Source: Saliphagus infecundisoli (GTDB taxonomy: Archaea; Halobacteriota; Halobacteria; Halobacteriales; Natrialbaceae). From it: a stretch of 64,000 bases of DNA. The stretch lies in contig NZ_JAIWHV010000014.1 in the NCBI RefSeq assembly GCF_020177375.1, positions 1 to 64,000 on the forward strand, in the 5' to 3' direction. This document shows positions 41,931 to 51,149 of this stretch, in pieces (within the stretch, counting starts at the first letter, position 1; every line of letters starts with the position of its first letter). Below the pieces are notes generated by a model. It ran no database searches. It had not been told where the DNA came from and worked only from the letters and a program-made list of their open reading frames with translations. The translations under genes and the position numbers were made by a program.

Positions 41931-42361
41931 CCCTGAAGGAGGTGTCGCATAGTAGCAATCTCCTCACCCCTTAATCCTATTCTGAGAATCCGAATATACC
42001 AGAACGGTCCATTCGCACGCTCGATGTAACGCGAGATTCTTGGACAGGCAGTGTTGAAAGAAGACAACCCACCCCAGAGCCCACGCCACGGCGAGCGAGT
42101 TTCGAAGCGGAGGCAAGCACTAGTCAGGGAAAGCCCGGCAGCGATCGAGCGAACACAGCGACCGAAGGGAGCGATTAGAGCGAGATGAGCAGCCCGGACC
42201 CTGGAGGTGGTGGGGGATCGTGGGAGGGCGGTGTTGTGCTGTGCGGTCGAATCGTTCTCTGGGAGTTGGATCTCTCTACTCACACTTCTCCTGACCGTCT
42301 GATACTGTCTGACTCCGGTCAATAATGGATATAGGATTCCAGCCGAGGTGCACCCCTCGAG
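41931..42361. other. Intergenic region holding RNA-like element copy 2
   Basis: No gene is supported. The only recognisable content is the dispersed element at 42127-42202. Confidence 0.4.
42127..42202. repeat. Dispersed RNA-like element, copy 2
   Basis: GGAAAGCCCGGCAGC, GCGAACACAGCGACCGA, AGGGAG and GAGCAGCCCGGACCCTGG are arranged as in copy 1 (31593-31682). Confidence 0.45.
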
Positions 42362-42853
42362 TCAGTCCCGGAAGGGTTTGCGAACGAGAGTCCCGAGTGA
42401 GTCGAGCCACGTTCGTACTTGCACTCGGATCGCCCGCCGCAGGTCCTGCTTGAGGACGGCCACCTCCGAGTAGTACGATCGCGCTCCCGTGGGGAGTTCA
42501 TGGAACCGCTTGGTGCACCCAATACACGTGTACTCGAACTCTGCCCGGACCCGATTCTGATGATGCTCGAGGTCGCCGCCTTCGCTGTAGTGGAACTCCT
42601 CGTAGACGAGTTTTTTCGAGACGAATTCCCGACAGTCGCAGCGCGGGCACTGCGTCATCTGTAGTGGCTCGTCTGCCCCCTCTCGTGGTCGGAGCTCCCG
42701 GCCTCTTGCGACGTCGTCTCCGCTGGACTCCGTCCGACCCTCTGACACTGGCTGGTTCCCCTCTCGAGCCCACTCGTCGAACTCGTCGCCCAGGACTTGC
42801 TCTTGATCGTCGTCCGATTCGTCGTCTGCCTCGTGCCGATCACTCCAACTCAT
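42362..42853 (-). CDS. Zinc-ribbon hypothetical protein, 163 aa
   Basis: The start at 42853 (MSWSDRHEADDESDDDQEQVLGDEF) follows the stem-loop leader. An acidic N-terminal 60 residues is followed by a zinc ribbon CPRCDCREFVSKKLVYEEFHYSEGGDLEHHQNRVRAEFEYTCIGC with two CxxC pairs. A basic helical C-terminus ends the protein (SEVAVLKQDLRRAIRVQVRTWLDSL). The layout resembles the other leader-bearing zinc proteins here. A DNA-associated role is an inference. Confidence 0.6.
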   Translation of the reverse strand: MSWSDRHEADDESDDDQEQVLGDEFDEWAREGNQPVSEGRTESSGDDVARGRELRPREGADEPLQMTQCPRCDCREFVSKKLVYEEFHYSEGGDLEHHQNRVRAEFEYTCIGCTKRFHELPTGARSYYSEVAVLKQDLRRAIRVQVRTWLDSLGTLVRKPFRD

Positions 42854-42900
42854 GAGACCTCTACCCCTCCCAGGGGATGACCGACACCACCGCGTACGCT
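42854..42900 (-). promoter_or_regulatory. Stem-loop 5' leader, copy 9
   Basis: Stem CCCCT/AGGGG with loop CCC at 42864-42876. On the minus strand TGGTGTCGGTCAT precedes and GTAGAGG follows, then ATG 42853. Confidence 0.6.
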
Positions 42901-43440
42901 GTAGCACGGTTGGTCGCTCAGTCTCTCGCGCTCCATATCTTGTACCACGCTCTCACGGGGTGCCAGATTGTCAATCGAGTCACCACCATGCACTCGAGTC
43001 TACCCAGTTGGAATCTGCTCCCTCTCCAGCCCCGTTCCTCGAGCCTGGAATCCACTCACTTGTCCGCTCGTTATGCCGCACCGTTCTCCGCCTCTTCTTA
43101 CCTCCCCCCGCTCTGCCTAGGTATCTGATACATCCCCCCGAAAACCCCGTTCTCTTCGTTCGTACTTCCCCCGCTTCTCCTGTTCAGAAAGACGCCTCTT
43201 CCATGCTCTCTCACCCTCCCTGATCACACTGTTCTCCCAGCTGGCCTCCGACCCTGTTTCCCCGCCGTTCTGTTACCCCTATCTCCCCCCATCTCACATC
43301 GTCGCCATCCACCCCACCTTTCCCCTTCACTCTTCTTATGCGATCTGATACATCCTCTCTCCTCCACCTCCCTCACCGTCCGCTATTCGCACCCCGTCGG
43401 GCATCGCTTAGTTTCTGCATACCCCCCTTATCCTTTGGAC
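42900..43440. other. Strand-biased pyrimidine-rich region
   Basis: The plus strand is dominated by C and T for about 540 bases, with long runs of C. ATCTGATACATCC occurs at 43123-43135 and again at 43343-43355, each after CTCTTCTTA-like sequence. No ORF is convincing. Together with the AT-rich stretch behind it and the primase genes next to it, it is a candidate replication origin. Confidence 0.4.
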
Positions 43441-43959
43441 GATTTTGAGGTATACGAAGCCAATATAACGAGTTCAGAATAGATTATAGGCCCGTCGGGC
43501 GCCGCTAAAGCCATTAATCGGTGGTCGACGGAATCAGATTTTAGAGATTAAATCGATATTTTGCTCGACGAGGGGGTGAAACGGCCGATATAGACTGAAT
43601 AAGGCCAATAGTGTTAATCTGCTATGGACAGCTAATGGTTACTGGGATCCCGATATTCTGGACCAAAATGGCTCGAACAGGTTTTTCCGGAGTTTCAAGC
43701 CTCAGTAAACGCTCGACGGGATGGTAGCGCACAAGTAGTGATATTCAAAAGTACAGTTCCTCTCTTAGGTATAATCGGTAGTGGTTCGTCTCTATACGAG
43801 AGATCACACCACACAATTTGGGGGCACAGTGAGCGAAGAAATTGTTCCAATGGGACGTTTTTATCAAGTATACAAATCTTGTTTCAATCATGGGGAGACG
43901 ATGCTATTTTGAAAAGGTATTCCTCCTTCCTACGCAGCGAAACGAGTGGGAAAAGCGCC
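43441..43959. other. AT-rich intergenic stretch next to the primase operon
   Basis: It is clearly richer in A/T than the surroundings, with CCCGTCGGGC inverted motifs nearby (43394 and 43491). No supported gene was found. It could serve as a DNA-unwinding region or hold an undetected small gene. Confidence 0.35.
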
Positions 43960-45501
43960 TCAAAACCAGTCGTCGTTTCCATCTAGCTGATCATACATGT
44001 CGTCGGGGAATGGGAGGCTGCCGTAGATCGAGTAGGGGCACTGGTCTTGCCCGATACAGTACCGTTGCATGTCGTCGTTATCGCAGTTCATCGGGAGTGG
44101 TGTTGTGCCCTTGGGGCCAATCCCGCGCTCTCCGCGACGCGCTTCGTATTTGATCTGGTACTCGGTGATCTCGGGATCATGCCACGGCCACCGACTAAAG
44201 AGATCCTGAAGATCATCGATAGTTTTCTCGAGAGATGCCTCCTGGTACTGTGGAAGCCACATCACCATCCGGACGATGTTGAAGAGGTCTTTCCGGACTG
44301 GTTTCTCTTCATGCAGGCGTTCGTCCAGAGCGGCTAGACACGGCAGTTCGAACAGGTCTTCGAGCTCGTCGACTTCGACCAGCCGCGCTCCACTACTTGA
44401 ATGTGCAACTTGGTAAGTGTTGATTCGCCCACCCCGATCAATCGTAATCGACTGGTGTGCATCCTTATTCGCGAGCGTGTTTCCGACCGTTCGCGGACTA
44501 GTGAACTGCTGCAGTTGTGCTTCCTCACCGTTACTCTCAGGGTCGTACGCTTCGAGAGCGTCGTAAAGTTCTCGCGAGGTGTAGAACTCGCCGACCTGGA
44601 TGTTCGGACTGGCGCTGATGGCCGATCGAAGGAGCCGCACGAGACGCTGTCCCTGGTTCCAATTCTTCCAGAGCTTCTCGTAGTGACCGCCGCGAAGCGC
44701 TCGTTCGATTCGGTCGGTGATCGCTGTTTCGTTGGCTGTGAGCCAACTGCGCTCGTCTTCGCCCAGTTCCTCCTCTTGGGCAGACCGTAAGCGAGCGAAC
44801 CCGGTTTCGGCGTACTCCTGATAGTCCCCCTCGAAATCTTCGATGGAAATGTAGAGGCTGTTGTTCACGAGCGGTGTCCTGATTTCGCCCGTTTCTTCGG
44901 CACTGGTCGCTTCGTCGGTTGTCCGGGTGAGACAGGCCCGTGAGGCCGCTGCCATCGGAATCTCGATGTAGAGAGTGTCTTCGTCGAACCCGTCAGTGTC
45001 GAACTGGGACATCGTCGTAACGTCGGTACAGACCCGGCCCGGATGTGGCCCATCTTCGCTGGGCGATTTCGCGTAGAGGACTTCTGCACCGTCTTGGTAG
45101 AGCGTGGGGTCGTTGTACTCGCGGATGAGCGAAATGAGGTTGTTGGCGAACAGTTCGCGGATATTGTGGATGGCTTGGTTGCGCCGAATGGGCGTATTGT
45201 CGAACCGGGAGTGTTCCATCACGCAGATCGTCCCCACGGTCGCGACCAAAACGAGTGTCGCGGGCCGATCGACGAACGATCGCTCGAGTGTCCGTTCGCG
45301 TTGGGCCGGCTCAAACGCGGCGGTCACGAACCGTTCAACGTCCGAAAGCACCGCATCGGGATCCGGTTCATCCTCGACGAGATAGCGATCGTAGCCACGG
45401 GCGAACAGTTGGATGATCTCGCTCGTTGTGTATTGGGTTGGAACTGCGGCGACCAGGTAGGCATCTCGTTCGGAGTTACGCGGATCAACCATTGGGATCA
45501 C
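43960..45501 (-). CDS. PriL-like primase large-subunit protein with Fe-S domain
   Basis: The C-terminal 130 residues of this 513-residue protein match the primase large-subunit iron-sulfur domain. They run LPCLAALDERLHEEKPVRKDLFNIVRMVM, ITEYQIKYEARRGERG and NCDNDDMQRYCIGQDQCPYSIYGSLPF, with Cys near 388, 473, 482 and 488 as the likely 4Fe-4S ligands. The N-terminal 370 residues are not recognised and are longer than in cellular PriL. The start overlaps the PriS-like stop by four bases (ATGA), so the two proteins are probably made together and form a heterodimer. Confidence 0.72.
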   Translation of the reverse strand: MIPMVDPRNSERDAYLVAAVPTQYTTSEIIQLFARGYDRYLVEDEPDPDAVLSDVERFVTAAFEPAQRERTLERSFVDRPATLVLVATVGTICVMEHSRFDNTPIRRNQAIHNIRELFANNLISLIREYNDPTLYQDGAEVLYAKSPSEDGPHPGRVCTDVTTMSQFDTDGFDEDTLYIEIPMAAASRACLTRTTDEATSAEETGEIRTPLVNNSLYISIEDFEGDYQEYAETGFARLRSAQEEELGEDERSWLTANETAITDRIERALRGGHYEKLWKNWNQGQRLVRLLRSAISASPNIQVGEFYTSRELYDALEAYDPESNGEEAQLQQFTSPRTVGNTLANKDAHQSITIDRGGRINTYQVAHSSSGARLVEVDELEDLFELPCLAALDERLHEEKPVRKDLFNIVRMVMWLPQYQEASLEKTIDDLQDLFSRWPWHDPEITEYQIKYEARRGERGIGPKGTTPLPMNCDNDDMQRYCIGQDQCPYSIYGSLPFPDDMYDQLDGNDDWF

Positions 45502-46424
45502 TCAAGGAACTGCGGTCGGGCTTCCGTTCGGGGATCGAATGCAGAGCTATCGATCGGCTGGACGACTCGGCACACCTCCGCGTGCAGCGAGTAGGGAACC
45601 CGAAGCAGCCGGCTTCGGTCGGCTGTCACGACGGGATCGATTGGGATCTCGTATCGCTCGATCAGGAGGTCGTTGAGCACTTCGCGGCTGCTTTCATCGT
45701 AGTCATGTTCTGGATCGTCATCAAGCAGGTAGACGTGGACGCCTTGCCCGGAGTAGACGACCATCGTGTCGTCAGCGTCGAACTCGGTTTCGAAGATGTC
45801 GCGCGTTTCAAAGCCGTACTCGATGGTCCGCTTGAGGTCTTCGAACGCGTAGGGATAGCCGGCGGGAGCAGTCGCTTGAATGCCTGATTCTGTGAGCAGG
45901 ACCTCGTTACGGGACCGATCGTCGTCGTGGCTATCGATCTCGACGTCCTTGAGTTCTCGGTCGGCCCGTGCTATGGCGATGTCTTTCGCGTCGATGTCGA
46001 CGGCGAGCACCCAGGGGCGCTCCCAGTTATCCAACCCGTAGTAGACGCCTGCTGACACGGGGTCAGATTTCACGAGGAGACCGGGATCGGCAAGCGCGTA
46101 CTCGCTGTCACCGAAGGGATCGTTGCGTGCGGGGGCTTGAATGAACGAGCGAACCTCTTCGAACCCATCGAAATGTTGTGCAATCCGCTCGCCAGATGAG
46201 TCCGTCCGCCATGTTGCCCGTCGGATAAAGTCTCGATCGGGACGCTCGTCTTTGCGGATTGGGTGACGATCCCGAAAACTGAGCCCGAACTCTTTCGGTC
46301 CAGTGGCTGTGATGAACCCCGGAAGCTGATCCGTGTACTCCGGGAACTCTTGATCGTAGTAGGCGTAGATTTCACTTCGGGTCGCTTCTCTCCAGATCAT
46401 GATTCTCTTCTCGCTATCCCGCAT
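45498..46424 (-). CDS. PriS-like archaeo-eukaryotic primase (AEP) catalytic subunit
   Basis: This 308-residue protein shows the three AEP motifs: RPWVLAVDIDAKD (metal-binding Asp143 and Asp145), MVVYSGQGVHVYLLDD (residues 222-236; His230) and DPVVTADRSRLLRVPYSLH (263-281). Primer synthesis or primer-polymerase activity is expected. An alternative start at Met9 (MIWREATRSEIYAYY) resembles cellular PriS N-termini better. It lies 84 bases after the TraD-like gene and overlaps the PriL-like gene. It is shorter and divergent compared with cellular PriS, which fits an element-encoded primase. Confidence 0.8.
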   Translation of the reverse strand: MRDSEKRIMIWREATRSEIYAYYDQEFPEYTDQLPGFITATGPKEFGLSFRDRHPIRKDERPDRDFIRRATWRTDSSGERIAQHFDGFEEVRSFIQAPARNDPFGDSEYALADPGLLVKSDPVSAGVYYGLDNWERPWVLAVDIDAKDIAIARADRELKDVEIDSHDDDRSRNEVLLTESGIQATAPAGYPYAFEDLKRTIEYGFETRDIFETEFDADDTMVVYSGQGVHVYLLDDDPEHDYDESSREVLNDLLIERYEIPIDPVVTADRSRLLRVPYSLHAEVCRVVQPIDSSAFDPRTEARPQFLE

Positions 46425-46508
46425 CCGGCGATCAGCATGTGTTGAGAGATCGCCGGCGAAACACTGCCCAATTCTGAAATAGACTTCTGCAGGAAACTGA
46501 CGGAGTCA

Positions 46509-49500
46509 TCAGTCCAGATCATCCTCCAGTCGTCGGAAAGTTTGAACCGTGGTCATGCCATCCGATTCAAATTCGCTAATTTTCTCTTGTATCTTGACAA
46601 CTGAACGGGCTGCTCGACCGGCTACTTGATTCGGAAGCCGACCCTCCTCAGCAAGGAGATTCACTACTTCTAGGAGATCACTCCGCGAGCGGAAAGCCCA
46701 CACTGCGTCGGCATCGACAGCAGCCATTTTATCGTAATCATCCCCGGCTGCGGTCGGGTTGTTCGACATCATTTCGACCTCACCAACCCAAATGAGATCG
46801 CCATCAGCGTCGAATCCAGCGACATCGAATATCGTTTCGGGATCCTGCTGGTAATACCGCTCAGCGCGCTCGACGTCCTTTTTCCCCCTCAGCCACTGAA
46901 ACAGCAATTCTACACCGACCTTGTGAGGTGTCTTCTCTCCGAGATCACCGACGCCGGCTTCCGCCGTGATCGTTTCATCGAGTAGCTCCCTTCCCTCTGG
47001 AAGAACTGTGTAGTACGGCCGTCGATCAACCTCTACTTTTTCGAGGAACTCGTTCTCGATCAGCACCTCGACGTCAAGCCCAGAGAGGTCCTCTTTCAAC
47101 TTGTCCATCCCCTCCAAGAGCGTATAGTCTGGAAGCTCCCGGTTCATCGCATCCACTACCCGTTTCAGGAAGGTCGCGTCATCGCGAGAGAGGCCCCGTG
47201 CTCGAAGCGTCTCGTCGTCGATCGGGCAGGTGTCCGTCGTCTCCTCATGACCACCGAAGAACGAACTCCCTGCTGCCTCGTCCGACGACTCGTCGTTGCC
47301 CTCTGTGTCTGCTGTCGAGTCGGAGTCTCCGTCATCTTCGATCTCCTCGAACGTTGCCCGTTCGGGAGGGTCAGCCGTCTCATCGCCCGCAACTTCGGTC
47401 GCTGACGAAGATGTTGGCGTGTCTGACTCGGAATCCAGTTCTGTATTGAGCCCAGGTGTCCCCGTTTGCTCTGTCACCGAGTCTGGGGATGCCTCCGGTG
47501 TCGATTCCGTATCTGGTGCTGGCGGCGATCCAACACTGCGTTCGGTTCCAGAATCGTTCCACGGCGACCACTCGAGCGTGTCCTCGTGCGTCGGCACGTC
47601 CAACCCGTACTCCTCGTCAGTCCGTTCGATGACCTCCGGCAGGATCTCCTCGTCGAAGCGGTTCTGCTCGGCCACCGAGAGCGGCTCATCGCTCTCGGGA
47701 TGGCCGCTGATGATCGGTAGCGAATGCAATGTGAGCGGTGCCGGTCTGTCTTCGCCGAACTTGGGACTCCCGAGCTTCGTGAACCACTCGCCAGCAGCGA
47801 TCCGGTTGTTCCGGTTGCGAACGTCCTCGACGGAGAGCTCGTCGTGCGTGAACGTTTTCGCAAACCGGTCCGTGATCGAGATGTCCCCGACGAGCTTCGT
47901 GTGCACTTCGGTCAACAATTCCTCGTAGGCACCGTTGCCGGTGTCCCAGCTTTGGACCTGTTCGGGATATTGCATCACGAATCCCAGGCTCAATCCAGAG
48001 GAACGGCCCTGTGGGAGCAGCTGATCGGCGACCAACTCCGTCGCGATGAACGGCGCTGCCTCCTCGAGAATTACGTTCACCACGTTATCCGACGACGCCC
48101 GCCGCCGGTGCTGAATCGAGTGCCACAGGTTACTCAATAGGACGGTCGTCAATCCACGCTGAGCGTCGAGCGTGAGGTCGCCAAGGTCGAACAGGATCGT
48201 CACGTCCTCGTCGAGGATGTCGCGGAAATCGAAATGGACGTTCTGATCGTGGAACCCGTAGAGGCTGTCGCCTTCGGCCTCCCGACCGGGCTTGTGTCGC
48301 AACATCCAGTACAGGTGACGGTCCTCTTTCAGTCGGTTGAGTCGATTGAGCACCGCACCCATCGTCGTGTGAAACTGGTGATCTTCCTTGTCAAACTGGC
48401 TGGCTAACGACTCGTGGATATCGTCGTTGATCCCCGAAACGTCCGGCAGCTCTCGCGCACGCTGCATCTGCGTTGCCGCCTCGACCAGATCGTCCAGCCC
48501 GAACACGTCGTCACCGTGAACGGGATCGAACAGCGCGTGGATGAGAAACGTCAGAATCTCGTTCGCGACGAACGCCTGTTCGTGACGCTCTGAACCCATA
48601 ATCATCCGCATCAGCGCGTGGAAGTGGTCTGCTTTCTCCTTGACCGCAGTCTCCCGATCATGTCCGGCTTCGAGCGCAGGTCGAAGGTCGAAAAACGAGA
48701 CCGCTGGGAGTGTTTCGGGCTCACGGAAGTAGTAGACGTCCTCAAGTGAACCGTACTTCTTGTAGTGGCCCATGAGGTAATTAGTACACATTCCGTCGCC
48801 TTTCGGCTCGAAGAGGATGTTTGGTCCCGGCGTCGTCTCTGTCAGCGAGCGGAGCATCCGATTGACGAGTTGGCTCTTCCCCGACCCAGTCGTCGCGCAG
48901 ACAAGCCAGTGGCGCGTCTGTTGAGCCGGTGGTAATCGAAGCGGGCCATCAACGGAACTGGTGGGGTCTCCTCCGAGCACCATTCCTGTCGTGTACTGCC
49001 GGCGCTGGGCGGTCTCCAGGCCGGGAAGTGACGTCCGACTCTCGGGATTCGCGTGGGTTTCCTTGGTGGCCTCGTCGGTGAGGTGTTCCGTGCTCGGGAC
49101 GATGATTACGTTGCAGAGTTCGTTCGGATCGAGATGGAGGTCGGGCGTCGAACGGCCAAGACGATTGCCGGCCACGACATCGCGATCGAGGACACGGTTG
49201 AAGCAGCGCCGCGAGTACGTCCGGCTACGACGGGCGACCAGCCCCTTGTCGTATAGTTTCTCGCTCTCGATCGAATAGAACTCGCCTTCCAGGGGGTCGA
49301 ACACCGTACTGATGTTCCGAAGCGTGTGCTTGAGCTCGGATTTGTCGCTGCTCGCCGAGTTCGACGGGACAATCACCGCTCGCAAATTGACGGTGAACGT
49401 ATGGCCCCAGTCTTCGGTCTGGAGCTTGTCGATTAGATCGCGATCGGCTTCGGGAATCGGTTTGGATTCTCGTTGCCGGCGCTCGTGCGGGGATTCGTCT

Positions 49501-51149
49501 CCAGAGACGATATTTTCGAGCTCTCGAACGAACACATCTCGCCAAGTGTCTCGGTCGCCTCTGATGTGCTCAATCCGCTGATTCCCGCTTCGTGTGGAGT
49601 CCGGCCCACCTTCGAATGCGGCTTGGAAGACGATAGGGTGGTCAGTCGTTGCGAAGTGGTCGATCAGCACTGTCAGCGGCGCGTGCGAGGAGTCTTTCGT
49701 GAAGTCTTCGTCGCCTAATTCTTCGTCGAAACGCCGGATCGGCGTCATGGGATCGCCGCTGCCCGTCCACCGGATACTGTACGGTTCGACCTCGTCCGGG
49801 TGGGGCCGAGCGAGGACACCTTCGCCGGTATCAACGGGAGTGTCGAGTCCGAACGTGAGCGAGCCTGGATCGCGATGCTCCGCCTCTTCTCGGGCTCGGA
49901 GGGCATCGAGGTCAACACTGGGAAGTTGCTGTCCCAGTGGGGCGTCCCCTTCCGAACCCGCGCTGGTACTGGCAACCCCTCCATCAGCTGCGAGGGACTG
50001 ATCGTTGTGGACACGTGTGATCGCCTCGACTTCCTCGACCGACGTTTGCAGCGCTCCGTTTTGGAGTGCCGCTTCGAACTCGTCGTAGCTGTACTGCTCT
50101 GGAGCGACAAGCTTCTCGGCGAGGTCGACAGTTACTCGATCGATTTCGACGGTATCCGGATAGGCCGAGTTGAGGCGGTCGTAAAGCGTCGAGAGGTGCT
50201 GATCAGTCGAATAGTAGAACTCGATCGGCGCGTCCGTGCCGTTGCTGTAGATCGTAAACTCGAACGTGAGCGGCTCTGGGCTAGTAAACGGGTTCATCGT
50301 CTGCCAGACTGACTCCTCTGCCGGACTCAGCGTATGTAAGGGGCGAATCTGGTTGACGATCTCGGACGGTGCTCGCTCGCCCGTCGAGGGGATGACGCGA
50401 ACGTACTCCTGTTTGCGATCGAGGGGCGAGTCAGCGGAAGCGTCGAGGGCGAGGACGGTCGAATGGACGCCTTTCGGATCATGAACGCCTTTACAGGCCA
50501 CTTTCGGGATATCTGGGTCGACGGTACGGAACGTGACCGTCCCATATGAGAAGAGCAGCCCGGCAATCGACTGCTGGCAGGTTGTCTCGACCACCCGTTC
50601 GAGATCAAGCTTCGTGAATCGATCCGTTCGGATGCGTCGCGTTCGCGCGTAGAGCGTGTCTGGAGTGAGAACGTACTCCGTCCGAACCGACCGCACCAGT
50701 GGGAATCCGCCGACGACAACACTCGCGCCTCCGAAGATAACCGGGACTACTCCCACCCACCTCAGTGGAATCACAACAGAGGCCTCCATCAGTCCGATCT
50801 CGTTCGGTGCGAGTCCGACGACGTTCGGCCCTGTCTGATAGCCAGCGAAGCTAGTCGTCGCAAGGGCGACTGCAAGCCCGGCGAGAAGAATCGCACCTAC
50901 GTATGCACGAATGCCGCTCCGGGCCAACGGACTGCCGACCCACTGGACCTCAAGATCGGCGACGTCAGTCACTTGGTCGTCTTCTTCGACGATCCACTCG
51001 AGGGACTCGTGATCGGTGATACTGCTGTTCTCGGGTATGGACGTATCGGCGTCGGCTGAGACGGTCATGCGTGAACCACCTCCAGATATCGGGTGGATGA
51101 ACCGAGCGGTGTCCAGGGTGCGAGCGTCGCCGGCATCATCGACAGTCAC
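46509..51149 (-). CDS. VirD4/TraD-like conjugation ATPase with PH-like N-terminus and nuclease-like C-terminus
   Basis: The protein has 1546 residues. Residues about 70-150 have two membrane segments, followed by a bacterial-PH-like domain (VRTEYVLTPDTLYARTRRIRTDRFTKLDLERV). The motor has Walker A CATTGSGKSQLVNR near residue 755 and Walker B NVVNVILEEAAPF near 1027. A Ser/Thr/Glu-rich linker (about 1190-1310) leads to a winged helix (YYTVLPEGRELLDETI). A possible PD-(D/E)XK core follows, with FDVAGFD, then LIWVGEVEM near 1459. It would pump DNA at the membrane; the C-terminal nuclease-like part might process or recognise the DNA. It overlaps the next gene upstream by 14 bases. Confidence 0.8.
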   Translation of the reverse strand: MTVDDAGDARTLDTARFIHPISGGGSRMTVSADADTSIPENSSITDHESLEWIVEEDDQVTDVADLEVQWVGSPLARSGIRAYVGAILLAGLAVALATTSFAGYQTGPNVVGLAPNEIGLMEASVVIPLRWVGVVPVIFGGASVVVGGFPLVRSVRTEYVLTPDTLYARTRRIRTDRFTKLDLERVVETTCQQSIAGLLFSYGTVTFRTVDPDIPKVACKGVHDPKGVHSTVLALDASADSPLDRKQEYVRVIPSTGERAPSEIVNQIRPLHTLSPAEESVWQTMNPFTSPEPLTFEFTIYSNGTDAPIEFYYSTDQHLSTLYDRLNSAYPDTVEIDRVTVDLAEKLVAPEQYSYDEFEAALQNGALQTSVEEVEAITRVHNDQSLAADGGVASTSAGSEGDAPLGQQLPSVDLDALRAREEAEHRDPGSLTFGLDTPVDTGEGVLARPHPDEVEPYSIRWTGSGDPMTPIRRFDEELGDEDFTKDSSHAPLTVLIDHFATTDHPIVFQAAFEGGPDSTRSGNQRIEHIRGDRDTWRDVFVRELENIVSGDESPHERRQRESKPIPEADRDLIDKLQTEDWGHTFTVNLRAVIVPSNSASSDKSELKHTLRNISTVFDPLEGEFYSIESEKLYDKGLVARRSRTYSRRCFNRVLDRDVVAGNRLGRSTPDLHLDPNELCNVIIVPSTEHLTDEATKETHANPESRTSLPGLETAQRRQYTTGMVLGGDPTSSVDGPLRLPPAQQTRHWLVCATTGSGKSQLVNRMLRSLTETTPGPNILFEPKGDGMCTNYLMGHYKKYGSLEDVYYFREPETLPAVSFFDLRPALEAGHDRETAVKEKADHFHALMRMIMGSERHEQAFVANEILTFLIHALFDPVHGDDVFGLDDLVEAATQMQRARELPDVSGINDDIHESLASQFDKEDHQFHTTMGAVLNRLNRLKEDRHLYWMLRHKPGREAEGDSLYGFHDQNVHFDFRDILDEDVTILFDLGDLTLDAQRGLTTVLLSNLWHSIQHRRRASSDNVVNVILEEAAPFIATELVADQLLPQGRSSGLSLGFVMQYPEQVQSWDTGNGAYEELLTEVHTKLVGDISITDRFAKTFTHDELSVEDVRNRNNRIAAGEWFTKLGSPKFGEDRPAPLTLHSLPIISGHPESDEPLSVAEQNRFDEEILPEVIERTDEEYGLDVPTHEDTLEWSPWNDSGTERSVGSPPAPDTESTPEASPDSVTEQTGTPGLNTELDSESDTPTSSSATEVAGDETADPPERATFEEIEDDGDSDSTADTEGNDESSDEAAGSSFFGGHEETTDTCPIDDETLRARGLSRDDATFLKRVVDAMNRELPDYTLLEGMDKLKEDLSGLDVEVLIENEFLEKVEVDRRPYYTVLPEGRELLDETITAEAGVGDLGEKTPHKVGVELLFQWLRGKKDVERAERYYQQDPETIFDVAGFDADGDLIWVGEVEMMSNNPTAAGDDYDKMAAVDADAVWAFRSRSDLLEVVNLLAEEGRLPNQVAGRAARSVVKIQEKISEFESDGMTTVQTFRRLEDDLD

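Noticed and set aside
42852-43223. 123-codon plus-strand frame in the pyrimidine-rich region
   Set aside because: Its Pro/Ser/Leu composition only reflects C/T-rich DNA; no start context or family pattern is present.
42900-43440. CRISPR-like array in the pyrimidine-rich region
   Set aside because: Only two copies of a 13-base repeat 220 bases apart; no regular repeat-spacer pattern and no cas genes in the window.
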